Assembly (NCBI GenBank): GCA_028023455.1
Contig: JAQFVV010006199.1
Location: forward strand, 1,984,001-2,048,000
Length of the DNA stretch: 64,000 nucleotides
Reading direction: 5' to 3'
From: Epiperipatus broadwayi
Taxonomy: Eukaryota > Onychophora > Udeonychophora > Euonychophora > Peripatidae
Shown: one piece after another, positions 35,060 to 46,371 of the stretch
Numbering within the stretch: the first letter of the stretch is position 1
Layout: each line of letters starts with the position of its first letter
The notes under the pieces: generated by a model
Told to the model about the DNA's origin: nothing
The model's input: only the letters and a program-made list of their open reading frames with translations
The model's database searches: none
Program-made: the position numbers and the translations under genes

Positions 35060-36410
35060 ATATATTATCATTCAGGAGATACACAAACTAAATCAGATCA
35101 TCTTTTATTTTATTTATTATATACTTTAATTACTTTCTTTTTAAGATATCATCAATGAACTTTTTTCCCCTAGCTTGTTTTATTAATATTTATAATCTTT
35201 TCCAACAAATTTGCCATTAAGTACATTTTAATTCAATTTTTCTTCATCCTTATAATTTCTTCACTAGGTCTTAAATTTCCTCACTAAATAATCTTTTTTT
35301 CATTTACTTATTCCAACACTCCACATTAATATCATTCTTCCAAAACAAATCAAATCTTTTCTCCTAGATTTTTCAATGGATCCCATCAACACACAATACA
35401 AATTAACAGTTTAAGTAAAATTTAACAAGCCTTGTTTTTTTTTCCAACATTTTTTTCAATCTAATTTCTCTATTATTATTTTCACCAATAAATATTTAAC
35501 AATATTACATCTTTTATAATTTTCTAGCCATAACTTCTAATTCTGTTTTATCTTCTTATCTAGTTTTTATTGGTATTGATGTATTTCCATCATTTTTCAT
35601 AACATTTTATTTAACTTATTTTCACTACTTGCAACAATTGCCTTATCAGCAGAAAATCTGATAGAGCAAACCTTTCTATTTCCCTCATTTAACTACTTAT
35701 CTAATATATATTAAACTAAATATGATATATATATATATATATTTAAAGATATGAAAAATAATTGCTATTTACTTTTTCTGGTCAAATATTGCCATTTGTA
35801 ATAATATTCGGTCTGATTAAAAATTCAAATTTTTGGTGGTGAACATAACATTACAAATGGTTATGTAATAAGTGAGAATTATTTTCATTAGCAATGGTGT
35901 CCACATTGCAGTCATTTATAATGGTAAGGATGTATAAAAATAATCATCTACTTATCTAACACATTGAGGTGACACTTATAATGGTACAGCTGATCAAGCA
36001 AGAATTAAAAGTTTTAATGATGATTAAATCAAATACTCTTTAGCATTAAATAATTTGAATTAAATTCTTTACATAGTATTGGTTACATTTCCTGATCATC
36101 ATCTCACTCTCAAAAATAATATAAATTGATATTATAGTCACGTGACCAGAGTTCTAAATTTTTCATGTTTTGGCTTTTTTTTTTTGCTGTGTGATTTGGG
36201 GGGGGGGTCCAAATCACGTGACCCCCAAGTTCTAGATGTGTCAGATGATGTTTTTGGTTGTTTTTGAAATTTAAAATGGCAGAGATCACGCACTAAAAGA
36301 GCACCAAAATATTAAATATAATGCTTCATAAACTGACTAAACTAATTTACTGATTATTTTAAAAACATTACAGATGTGAAAATGAAAGTTAAATAATAAG
36401 ACTACTTTTA
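35060..36410. other. Unassigned AT-rich DNA
   Basis: TA microsatellite at 35725-35742 and a 9-G run near 36200. Nothing else. Confidence 0.5.
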
Positions 36411-36545
36411 AATATACAATTGATTTTTTTTTTCTCATGTGTTATAGCATTGGCCAGGAAGTGAACCCGCTAACCCGGACAACTGCTTGTAAGGTGGTTG
36501 TACTGACCTCTTGACCACCAACGCTTGACAATATACAATTGATTT
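36411..36545 (-). repeat. tRNA-derived SINE with intact 16-bp TSD
   Basis: The SINE body at 36427-36529 is flanked by perfect direct repeats AATATACAATTGATTT (36411-36426 and 36530-36545). Minus strand: GTTGGTGGTCAAGAGGTCAG (A-box region), GGGTTCACTTCC (B box), tail GCCAATGCTATAACACATGA, then A-rich end. Closely related to the copy at 5148-5257. A 16-bp TSD is what LINE-driven retroposition leaves. Confidence 0.9.
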
Positions 36546-37796
36546 ATTAAAGCTAACATATAATAGTATAAATATATCAATAATCACATAGTTACCAAAA
36601 TTACATCAATCAAGTATTTTTGAGAATATGATTAAATATTGTTATAAACTTCGGATTATAATTTTAAAATATTAATTCTGAATCCATGCTTGATCAGCAG
36701 TTCCAATTTGCGTATTTTAAACAGTAGCTAAAAAAGAAAAGAACTAAACTTTGTAATACTCATCTATAGAGGGGAGGCAGGAGAAATTAATAACATAATT
36801 TATTATTGGAAGAATTAAAATAGAAAATTTAATATCTATGAAGATAAATTTAAAAAAATATAATTACTTTTTAAGGCCTCTTTTTCACAATTAGATTAGA
36901 AAAAGTTATTTGTATGTGTATATATACATCAAAGTTCAGTTACCTTTAGGATGGATATTGAATTGAGTGTTCCTTTCATTCCCAAGTTGGAAGCTTATTT
37001 ACAAGTCTAGCAAATAAAGTCTGAATTGTTACTTGAATTGTGGTTTCAAATATAGTTCAATTTTGATTTATTCCCATTTATTTGAGCAATAGTCAACTTA
37101 TAGATGATTTAATCAACTTTCTAATACTCGTTGAATTAAGCACTACTCTAGAAGTTAGGTGTATTGTTTCTAAATCAGATAACAAACATTATCTGTTGAT
37201 GATAGTTGATATGCTACATTTCACTTCATATATAAGCATCTCTTCTAGTTGCTACATAAATGAATGATCAAAGCATATGTACTTTTTAAGGGATTTCAGC
37301 CAGACATAAAGACCAAACCAGAACCACAAACTTAATTACTTTTTGCACTCCTAGTTAGCTGAACTTGCTTTCCTCTTAATCATATTCATTGTGCAAATCA
37401 ATTGATATATGATACTGGAATCATTTCTTTTTGTCTGACTTCTCAATAACTTGAGTCTTGTCTTTTAAATCTGCTAACTTTTTGTGCTCTATTTCATCAA
37501 GAATAATACATTTTTAAAAATATATTAAAAGTTTAGTATTTGTCTGAAAGTTTGTGATGATGATATTTTACTTGTAATTATATATTGAACTATTTTCATC
37601 TAGAATTAATTATTGGATGTCTTTAGAAAAAGTCAAACTTCATTTTAAACTTTCAAATCTATTCAAAAAGTATTAGCACACAAGTTAGTATATAACATAA
37701 TATTTCAAGTGATATTCTCTTTTTCAGCTGCCGCTGATTTTATCAGTGATAGTATTATTAGCATGGGAATCAAATTTTAATCAGAAGGATTGGTGT
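36546..37796. other. Unassigned AT-rich DNA
   Basis: No recognised feature. Confidence 0.5.
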
Positions 37797-38145
37797 TTCA
37801 ATTTAAACTGGCCTAAGTTATTACATTTTGATTTACAAGTGTCAAACTTACTCTAACCATAACTTTCACATAAACACATCAGTGATTATCACCTAACACA
37901 GATATAAACTTTAAACTAATTAAAGTTTCATATATCTGTTTTTTATTAAAATACAACTACAAGAAATAATTCAATTTTATTTCTGTATTTCAATTTATAA
38001 CATCTTTTATAGATGAATTTAATAACCTTTACAACATCACATATTCTTAAAACATATAATTGGGGATACATGAAAAGACAAAATAATCCCAAGATACATT
38101 TCATGTGAATTAGGACTTATCAGTTGGCCCAGGTTACAGTCTCTT
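37797..38145 (+). repeat. Direct repeat flanking the 38-39 kb hammerhead element, left copy
   Basis: About 340 bp homologous in the same orientation to 39148-39490. Examples are ATTTTGATTTACA...TGTCAAACTTAC, TAACATCTTTTATAGA, GATACATGAAAAGACA and CCCAAGATACATTT. The last ~30 bp (TCAGTTGGCCCAGGTTACAG) resembles the stem I region of the hammerhead unit. Confidence 0.7.
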
Positions 38146-38187
38146 ACATCGATCTTTATCATTTGATCAGTATTTATCAATTGTAAT

Positions 38188-39156
38188 TTAATATATAGGG
38201 TATATGAGCACAGACTTTCAGATGACCCATCACTCTTCACTGTATCTAATAACACTGATACACTCAAGCACATATATGCTGAAAATATAAATAATCACCA
38301 ATTACCAGCAATCATCAGTTGGTCCAGATTATCATCTCCCACACATATATACTATAAGTGCTCAGGTATATATTAAGACAGACAATCTTCATACTTTAAT
38401 GGACAGGCTTCAATCTACTACACCCTCCAACTCTTCAACCGTCCATCCAATTGAAAATCTGATGATGGAATGCTCAAAGGCCACCCTGAGGCTGAGATTC
38501 TTGTCACACCCATGTTGACCTAAGGTCAATCTGAATCCCACATGTACAAGACATAATCCATTTAATACATATGCAAGGATGGGCAGACATTTCTACAATG
38601 TAATAACTGAAACACAGGCTTATTATATACCTGTGTCTATATATAATATATAGGATATATGGGCACAGACTTTCAGATGACCCATTGTAGAGATGTCTGT
38701 CCATCCTTGCATATGTATTAAATGGATTATGTCCTGTACATGTGGGGTTCAGATTGATCTTAGGTCAACATGGGTGTGACAAGAATCTTGGCCTCAGGGT
38801 GGCCTTTGAGCATTCCATCATCAGATTTTCAATTGGATGGATGGTTGAAGAATTGGAATGTGTAGTAGATTGAAGCCTGCCCATTAAAGTATGAAGATTG
38901 TCTGTCTTAATATATACCTGAGCACTTATAGTATATATGTGTGGGAGATGATAATCTGGACCAACTGATGATTGCTGGTTTAGCATGAAATACGTATATT
39001 GGTGATTATTTATCTTTTCAGCATATATGTGCTTCAGTGTATCAGTGTTATTAGATAGAGTGGAGAGTGATGGGTCATCTGAATGTCTGTGCTCATATAC
39101 CCTATATATTACATATATAGACACAGGTATATAATAAGCCTGTGTTTCAGTTATTA
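38188..39156. mobile_element. Hammerhead-ribozyme repeat, inverted dimer
   Basis: A minus-oriented unit (about 38188-38683) is followed by a plus-oriented unit (38684-39156). The minus unit is longer than one repeat: GCACAGACTTTCAGATGACC occurs at 38208 and 38663, a period of 455 bp. It also lacks about 17 nt of the ribozyme, so the full unit is about 470 bp, which agrees with the plus copy. Both orientations contain the short hairpin ACACAGGTATATAATAAGCC followed by TGTGT. The insertion is bounded by CAATTGTAAT (38178-38187 and 39157-39166). No ORF is functional; the 60-119 codon frames here arise from the repeat. Confidence 0.8.
38960..39003 (+). ncRNA. Type I hammerhead self-cleaving ribozyme
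   Basis: All core elements are in order. Stem I is ACCAA (38960-38964) with TTGGT (38999-39003). The core CTGATGA is at 38965-38971. Stem II is TGCT/AGCA with a GGTTT loop (38973-38985) and a U-U mismatch at its base instead of G-C. GAAA is at 38987-38990. Stem III is minimal, two base pairs (AT/AT) with loop ACGT. The cleavage triplet ATA ends at 38998, so self-cleavage is predicted between 38998 and 38999. A very short stem III is typical of hammerheads in PLEs and metazoan retrozymes. Confidence 0.75.
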
Positions 39157-39490
39157 CAATTGTAATCTATTAGATTTTGATTTACAGTTGTCAAACTTAC
39201 CCTACTCACAATATTGACAAGAACCAATCCAGGTATTATTATCAATTATTTATTAAACTAGATATTATCCTAGCCCAGATGTAAGCTTTAAATCAGTTAA
39301 AGATTAATATAACTTTTTTTATTTAAATATACACAAATGGAGTAATTCAATTTCATTTCTTTATTTCCACATATAACATCTTTTATAGAATGTACTTAGT
39401 AACGTCTATTTCACTACACATTTTTGAACATCTGAATAAAAAGATATGAAAAGACAATTAACTCCCAAGATGCATTTTGTGCTGTTTTAT
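39148..39490 (+). repeat. Direct repeat flanking the hammerhead element, right copy
   Basis: Partner of 37797-38145, with about 15 extra bp (AATTGTAATCTATTAG) near its start. Confidence 0.7.
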
Positions 39491-41764
39491 TGAAATAAAC
39501 ACCATTTTAATTTTTCTAAAATTACATATTTGGGTGAACTTATTTTCCACTACTTAAATTAATGACTATTCATTTGTTTTTTGTTTTTTTTCTTTAATTG
39601 TGTAAAATACAGTACATTGAAATATTCATTCATTCACTGTCATCTTAATATCCTAATATTTGTCCATTTTTTTATTTAAGTCAATCTAGAACTTCTTCCA
39701 TTTGTCTTATACCAGATTCACAGTCATCACAATATGTGTTAATTTACATGTATGTATTAATTATTTTTTGCTTTACACTGATTAACTTTTTTCCCTATTG
39801 AAGTCTTAGCTGTTGAGAAGAAATCTAAGGGAAATTTTATTGAATCTTAGATTACATTTCAAATATTAGTTACTTCTCTCTCATACTGTTCCTTTATAAT
39901 TTTTAATAATTCAATTGAAATCTCAGCATTTTTTTCATCCTAAATTTATTATTGCACAATGTATTTCATTCTTATATTACTGTCTTTTTTTAAAATTTAA
40001 TATAAATTATTGCTTGATAATTTTGTCATATAAATATTCATAATTGTACCATCATTTTAATACTTTCTTTGTTAATAATTACCATTATATAGTTTTACTC
40101 ATTGTTTTATTCTAAAAGTTTTATTGTTTTAAATACTAAAACAAATTTAATCACTTTTGTCTAGTTTTATTTGTTTAATGTCTCATTTAATTTTTGCATA
40201 CTTCATAATTCATTAGCAATTTAATATTTTATTCAATGTTAACCCACCATATTTTTTCTAAATCTACTATTTTTATTGCAACATCTTTAAAATTGATTTC
40301 AAATATTTTTTATTTTAATTTATCAATCAAATATTTATGCTTATTTTTTTTTTTCCAACAAATCTGAATTATTATTACTCTTTCTAATATTTCCTTTAAT
40401 TTTATTAATAGCCCCCCCCCCCTATTTTTTGTAATATCAGCTTTTATTTCGTTTTAAAAAATGATTTGTATCAATTCCACATTGTTCAACTATACTCTAA
40501 ATCTACTCACATTCAAATTAAGATTCTGATTGGAATTTATTTTTATCACTTGTACTTGTTCATATTTTTTTAAAACCATGAGTTTGTTATTATCACAATG
40601 TTTTTAATTCAAAAGAATTTATCAAGATTTCATCTTTACTCCATAATCTCCTGCCATTTTATCTTTTTTCTTATTTTTTTACATTTGTATTTTTTATTTC
40701 TCTTTTTTTGAATATATGATTTCTACTTTTTCATCACAAAATCTTTTGAATGGAAGTATCTAAGCACCCTGTGACTTATTACTTACAAATATGTTACTTA
40801 ACTATCTATTGATATTAAGAGGGTAATAAATCTCCAGTTATATGCTTTTATTAATTTACACACACTCGCCCATAAGCATCAGTTCACAAAGCATAAGTGG
40901 ATCATTTATGCTCACTGGTGAATGTACATAGTTTAGTAAAAAGTGCATGATTGGAGTTTTGTTACTTTCATTATAAAATAGACTATTTAATATAGTAAAA
41001 TTCAAAATTACCCATTGTTTTTGAACTCATAACAATATCTAATCTTAAATAATTTAGTTTATTGGTGATAATGGTAAACAGAAAACTTACTGATTCTGCA
41101 TTTCAACTGAAATTAATATATATATATATATATGTATATATATCAGTTTTGTCACAACAGAACTGTTGTGCTCATTTTGGTAGTCATTTATTATTTAATC
41201 TCCTATACAATTAATTATACAATTATTTATTTTTACAAGAACATTTATGATAAAAACTAAATCAAATAAACACACTTGAACAGAATATCAGTTTTGTATG
41301 ATGAATGTATGTATGATCAAGTCTGTCATGGATGGATAACATTACAGAATGGATGAGATTGATAAATTTTGGAGGAAGCAGAGAATAGAATAGTCTGGAG
41401 GCAGTTTATTCACACTATCACTCATTATCAAATTGATAGTTGAAGCAGACAATGATGATAACAAGAATATCTATAGCACTATTTCTATTCTCCACTTTAT
41501 CTCACAGTTTTATATACATGTAATAGCTTTTTTTTTTTTTACCTCTATGATAAATTTATGATTTTTTAATGTTTTGTTCATAAACCTACATTCTACATGT
41601 ATATATTCTTGAGTACTTTTTACTTTCAAAAACTTTTGGCAAACAAGCATGATTGAATAGATGTGATTATTCCTGTTGAAATTGTTTTTCATTTTTTATA
41701 TACTCTATAAATTATATACATTGAAAATTAATTGCACATATACTATACAGACATTTAAAATAAA
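39491..41764. other. Unassigned AT-rich DNA
   Basis: More than 2 kb without a recognised feature apart from an 11-C run near 40412 and TA microsatellite at 41119-41150. Confidence 0.5.
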
Positions 41765-42144
41765 TTAATCTTAAACAAAGGGACCACATGTGATGTGATG
41801 CACTGTGACTTCTCCTTATACGGAGTCAGGAATCTCTCAGCAACTATGTCGAGAGAAACCTGTTAGCCACTTTACCCCCCCTCCCATTCCCCACCCTAAG
41901 TTTTCCCATATCCTGCTCCAGCCCATTTCCACAACATAATCTTTGTCAACTCCATGACTTTTATATCTAAATCCCCATTATCTTTTCCCAAACCCAGCAT
42001 AAAAATCAAAAACTCACTTTCTGTATAATCACTTTCCTTATATTTATTCTTCCACAACTTTATTATTTATAGCTTTTTTATTTTCAGGCATTTACATTCA
42101 ATTAACAGATGCCTAATATTTTCTATGCCTTCTTTACACAAGTT
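41765..42144 (-). pseudogene. Outer LINE, 3' end (split by the 42145-48863 insertion)
   Basis: On the minus strand this stretch continues the LINE at 48864-49490. It reads GIENIRHLLIECKC-like coding, then a short 3' UTR with TTGCTGAGAGATTCCTGACT and a CATCACATCAC-type end. The plus-strand copy at 61600-62115 has the same sequence without interruption. Together these show that the outer LINE was cut inside its C-terminal zinc-binding region. Confidence 0.8.
42130..42144 (+). repeat. 15-bp target-site duplication, left copy
   Basis: TTCTTTACACAAGTT, identical to 48864-48878. It marks the 3' border of the 6.7-kb LINE. Confidence 0.95.
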
Positions 42145-42379
42145 CTTTCAACTTTATTGAGGAAATATACAATGGTTACATTGGTTTTACATATTGTTAC
42201 TATGGATTATACAGGTTATTACAATGATTTATATGCATGTGTTATAAAGTTCTGTGGTGTTGTGTTCAGGAGTAATCTTAGAGCACTTCTTCACTGGGTA
42301 GATCAACTAAGGCCCATGTGTTTTCTGCAATGTTAAGGTAGGCTGTGGAAAAGTCTGTTTTGCGAATTTTATTCAGCAT

Positions 42380-43090
42380 TCAATATAAGGCTGTCTCAAT
42401 GTTCGGGTATTCAAACTTGCTTATGACCAGCTTACATCTAAGAGACCAGATTGTAAAGTTCACAAATGTTGCCAGTCTAAGCTGTGCATAAGTTCCTTGA
42501 TTTATCACATTGGTCAAAGACAAAGAGTTGTGGGTTTGGTTCTTGAATCGGTTCTGTAATGCTGATTGGAGCTTTTGTAGACATGGGCAGTTTGTTAGCG
42601 TGTGGTTGGTGGTTTCATCTTCTCTCTGGCAGAGTGCGCATGTGCTTACTAGATTTTTGAAGCCTCTCTTATAGTAGAGAAAGGCATTTGTGGGAAGGGC
42701 TTCCAGATTTACTTTAATGAGGAAGTCAACATACTTTGGGGGAAGGTGCCAGTGTTTTGTTAGTTTGATGAGTCTTTGGTTGGAAATATGGAGGTAGGCA
42801 GGGATAGTGGAACTCTTGTGGTGTGTAATATTGAAGATCTCCCAATATGTGAGTTTGCATGTGAATAGGCTTGCATTGGCTGAAAGTTGGTTCAGGATTA
42901 GAGTCACTGATTGTCGAAGCCAGTTGTTTTGTTTAGAGGGTGGTGGCCTATCTGTGGGCTCGACAGGTAGTGGGCATTCAATGGCATCATTGTCCTTAAA
43001 AAGTCTGTGAAGCACATTGTGGGTTCTTTGTAGGTAGATTGTTTCAATGGAGTGGAGTGAGAGACCATTCTCTCTCTTGGGGTGATGCAT
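42380..43090 (-). pseudogene. LINE ORF2 C-terminal region with zinc finger
   Basis: A 236-residue frame opening MHHPKRENGLSLHSIETIYL. It contains PPKYVDFLIKVNLEALPTN and then CALCQREDETTNHTLTNC, a CX2C...HX4C zinc-binding element found at the end of many LINE polyproteins and thought to help RNA or target DNA binding. The frame ends normally at 42380, the likely true stop of ORF2. It is in the same phase as the 43118-43537 frame; only a stop near 43091-43118 (after KLCWG) separates them. Confidence 0.85.
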
Positions 43091-43117
43091 TGTCTTGATA
43101 CTGATGGCTGCGATTTT

Positions 43118-43537
43118 TCATCCCCAGCAAAGTTTGGTGCATGCCGAGTTTATTTTATTTATGAATCCTTTGGTGGGGTTGAATCCAGTAAGGTAGCATG
43201 TTATTTTGGGAAGCAGGATGGCATTTAGTAATGCGACCTTTCCAAAGAGGGACAAGTAAATTTTTGATATTGATGCTATTGTGGTTTGTGTTTTTTTCAG
43301 AAGTGAGTTTTGGAGTTCCTGTCTCATGAGTGAGTAGGACTTTGCTACAGGGAATCCCAAGAACTTCTGTGGTTGGGCATTGAACATTGCTGGAATTTGT
43401 TTTCCTGTGAGTAATGACCATATTGCTGACTTCTCACTGTTGAATGTGAGGCCATGCGTTGTTGAGTAACTGTCAAGTATGTTTACTAGATTGTTAAGGT
43501 GATCGATGGAGGGAAGAAAGACGACAACATCGTCCAT
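43118..43537 (-). pseudogene. LINE ORF2 RT palm (YMDD) and thumb
   Basis: The frame starts inside the catalytic box. Reading from 43543 the DNA gives SYMDDVVVFLPS, so both catalytic aspartates are intact. Then come TTHGLTFNSEKSAIW, QKFLGFPVAKSYSL (the LG block) and a thumb ending KINSACTKLCWG. Upstream in the same frame, IPQGSPLSTLLFTAYINPLL (RT block before the box) is readable down to about 43680, so the RT core is locally continuous. Confidence 0.88.
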
Positions 43538-43559
43538 GTAGGAAATGTGTTTTATGTTT

Positions 43560-43823
43560 TCATTGATGTACTCTACTTGGATGACTGAAAGTGTGTTTTC
43601 TATTTGGAGTAGGAGAGGGTTTATGTAAGCTGTGAATAACAGCGTGCTTAGTGGGGATCCTTGTGGGATGGATAAACAGTTTGAATCCCGGAGCTATACA
43701 TCCATCTAGCGTGCGGAAAATTTCCCGGTTGTTTAAAAGGTTCTCTATGATTTGTAGAAGAGGTTGAGGTACTTGGTATTGTTCAAATGTTTTAATTAGC
43801 ACATCAATTGCATACCGAGTCAA
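43560..43823 (-). pseudogene. LINE ORF2 RT middle segment, frame-shifted
   Basis: Reads DVLIKTFEQYQVPQPLLQII then NNREIFRTLDG, the RT region between the first Asp block and the QGSP block. After about residue 45 the frame is wrong (FKLFIHPTRIPTKH is out of phase with IPQGSPLST), so an indel lies near 43680. Confidence 0.8.
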
Positions 43824-44151
43824 ATGCCCCTGCGATGTCGAGTTGAATGGAAATTGGCTTGGACCTTCTTTTAGTGCGCACTTGGTCTATTACTAGACGG
43901 AAGCGGCTTATTCCATCTGATGTGGCTGCACCCTTCTTGGCGAACTGGTATTTTGAGATGTGCTTGAGGACATTGTCTTGCATTTTGTCTTTGATTATAG
44001 ACTCAATTATCTTGATCATGAGAGGGATCATTGAGATAGGCCTTAGGTTTTGTAGTTCAGTTGCGGCGTCACTCTTTTTAAGTAGTGGCACCATTGCGAT
44101 GGGGTATAGAAAATCAAGATGGCAAGTCCCACTGCTGAGTAGATCAATCAT
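43804..44151 (-). pseudogene. LINE ORF2 RT N-terminal blocks
   Basis: Contains LQNLRPISMIPLMIKIIES, then QFAKKGAATSDGISRFRLVI and ISIQLDIAGAFDSV, which carries the first catalytic Asp. The frame then breaks (VCN stop) at about 43804. The frames at 43804-44151 and 44148-45050 overlap by four bases, suggesting a single-base indel at the KK stop near 44148. Confidence 0.85.
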
Positions 44152-45050
44152 TTTTTGATGATTGGGATGGTGTATTTGCTCAGGTGGAGTAGAATAAACT
44201 TTGGGATGCCATGTAGGCCAGGATGTATTTTGTCTGGCATCGCGTTTAATTTTTTTTGGATTGTAGCATGGGTAATGTCATGACAGTTGTCTGGATTTAT
44301 TTTGAAAGTTCTTCTGTCACTGGGTGTGATGTGGTTTTGAAACTTTTTTTTGAAATGTTCTTGGAGTTTACCTAGCATTGCAGGGCCAATGTATTGTTTA
44401 CCATCAATGGTGATGTCACTTGGGCCTTTTCTATTCTTTCCTGATCCCAAGGCCCATCTGATGTATCCTCTGGTCCAGCAGTGTTGATGTACCAGGTAGC
44501 TTCGGGCCCTTTTTGTTGCTATGTGTTCTGCTAGAATCTTTTGGGTGGTCCTATATTTAGCCTTTAGTTGTAAGATTGTTTCTATGTTTTGTCCTTCCAG
44601 AGTTAGGTGCTTGAGGGTATCTGCAATGTTGTCTAAGCTGTTTAAAAGTTTCAAGGGTCCTAGTCTTCGGAAGGAGTAGGTGGTTATTAGCTTCTGTAGT
44701 GTTTTTGTGAATAGAGGCCATGCCTCTGTGATTGGCCTGGAGAGTATGTTTGTTCGTTGGAATTGTATGTAAGCTTCTGAGAACAGGCAGGCTAGTGTAG
44801 TTTCCCTGGTTATGAGTCTTATTGTTCTTTGGTAATTGTTTGGGTCTGGGGAACTGGAGGAAAACTGGAGTTTTATCTCTTGTAACAGGTGGTCTGAAAA
44901 AACCACTGGCCAGAGTCTGGCTTGAGTGGTAGGCAGTAAGTTGGGTGGAAAAAAGGTTAAGTCGATGAGGGACTTATATTTACTTGTGTAGAATGAAAAT
45001 GCTGTCTCAGGGAGCAGGTTTCGTGCACTCATTAGCTTTAGACTGATCAA
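44148..45050 (-). pseudogene. LINE ORF2 linker between endonuclease and RT
   Basis: A 300-residue frame. The first ~60 residues (LMSARNLLPETAFSFY then YKSLIDLTFFP) are the end of the endonuclease domain; the rest is the helical linker, then LNAMPDKIHPGLHGIPKFIL, the block that opens the RT in LINEs (usually K...PG.DGI). The upstream join to the endonuclease is broken by the 46-bp duplication. Confidence 0.8.
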
Positions 45051-45075
45051 TGGGAGGTAATCAGACTCGAAGGTT

Positions 45076-45561
45076 TCATAGGAGTGGTTGAAGTCTCCTA
45101 TTAGGATGGAAGGAAATGGGTTGGTTCAAAGTGTCACGGTCTCCTATTAGGTTGGAAGGAAATGGGTTGGTTCGAAGTGTCGCATTTATTGTGTGAATAA
45201 TTCTGCGGATGTTGTCAGGAGCCTTTGTCATGTATATGTTGCATAAGTTGATGGTACAATTGTTGTACTGGAGGATGGCTATGAGACAGTGGTTGTCTAT
45301 GTATAGTATTTTGAAGAAGGTTATGGGAGGTAATTTGTTAATTAGTATGGCCACTCCGGATCCTGGTGTTTGGGCTATGGAGTAGTGAAAATAGCCCAGT
45401 GAGTTTAGTTTCTTGATGTGTGGGCCAGACTGTATGTGTAGTTTTGTTTCAGAGAGACAGAGGATATCTGGTTGATGTTTAATAAACCATCTGTGCAGTG
45501 CTTCAACTCTTTCTTTGGAGTTTAAGCCTCTGATATTTACTGCTGTGATTGTAATAGTCAT
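45076..45561 (-). pseudogene. LINE ORF2 APE-like endonuclease
   Basis: Starts MTITITAVNIRGLNSKERV, then PDILCLSETKLH (the acidic catalytic SET/E block), GSGVAILI, NLCNIYMTKAPD, and LIGD where the catalytic GDFN should continue. Apurinic-endonuclease-like domain that nicks target DNA to prime reverse transcription. The frame is destroyed at 45184 by a tandem duplication of 46 bp (45093-45138 and 45139-45184), which is not a multiple of three. One of the two copies still leads into IGDFNHSYETFESDYLPL. Confidence 0.87.
45093..45184 (+). repeat. 46-bp tandem duplication inside the endonuclease
   Basis: Two units starting GTCTCCTATTAGG at 45093 and 45139, differing at about four positions. Confidence 0.9.
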
Positions 45562-45566
45562 GGTGT

Positions 45567-45915
45567 GGTGAGTATTCTAGGTGAAGGTATCTTCTGGGAC
45601 GGAGTCTTCTGGTAGGGGTTTTTCTGAGGGGCTGTTCTCTGGTGAGTATTCTAGGTGAAGGTATCTTCTGGGATGGTGTCTTCTGGTAGGGGTTTTTCTG
45701 AGGGGCTGTTCTCTGTCTCAGGAAATGAGATAAGGAGTATTTCATTTTCTGTGGTTGTCAGCATGGGGTCTTCAGTTGGTCTGAAATTTGGTAGTCTCTT
45801 CTTCTGTGGTTGTCAGCATAGGGTCTTCAGGTGGTCTGACTTTTGGTAGAGCCCCATCTTTGATGGTTGTCAGCATAGGGTTTCCAGATTGTCTGAATTT
45901 TGGTAGAATCTCATC
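45567..45915. repeat. Two tandem repeats in the ORF1/ORF2 junction
   Basis: A 74-bp unit occurs twice (GGTGAGTATTCTAGG at 45567 and 45641). A ~56-bp unit occurs three times (GTGGTTGTCAGCAT near 45751 and 45806, with a variant at 45863), encoding PMLTT-containing repeats at the end of ORF1. Confidence 0.85.
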
Positions 45916-46251
45916 TTCCCTTGATTGAATTTCTCGTCGTTTTTTGTCTGATGGTTTATGTGATTCCTGTGATCTGATAATTTTTGTTCTGAGGGCTGCT
46001 TGGGCTGGGTCTGAGGTACTGGAGTTGTCAGTTGATTTTTCTTGTGTGCTAGAATTATTATGTCTTGATCTTTTGCGGTTGCGTGGTTTGGAGGGTTTAG
46101 TAGATGTTTTGGTGGTTCCCTCATCTTCTGATTCGATCATGGTTTCTGATGATGACTGCGATCTCGTGAGCTTCGAGTCCTCTGCCAGTCTGTGGTGTAT
46201 TAGGGATTTGCCAGTATCTGGGATGCTTGTGTGGCTATGGTTTGTTCCCAT
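45772..46251 (-). pseudogene. LINE ORF1 C-terminal Ser/Arg-rich tail
   Basis: Low-complexity, charged segment (TKTSTKPSKPRNRKRSRHNN) with repeats ending NPMLTT and DPMLTT. It is in the same phase as the zinc-knuckle frame 46372-47367; only a TAG at 46372 separates them, so this is the continuation of ORF1. It stops at 45772, about 210 bp before the ORF2 start. Confidence 0.7.
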
Positions 46252-46371
46252 TGGAGTGGGTATGGACTGATGTGTGTTTTCAGTTTCTGTTTGTGGTTTT
46301 GGGTAGGTTTTAATTTGGTATGTAGAATCAGTGAGGTCTTCGATGGTGCTGTTGTGATTTTTTGGATATGC

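Noticed and set aside
38037-39124. Protein-coding genes from the 78-119 codon frames
   Set aside because: The same frames recur in the other hammerhead repeats at 57 kb with the ends set by the repeat; no protein-like conservation, and the palindrome explains them.
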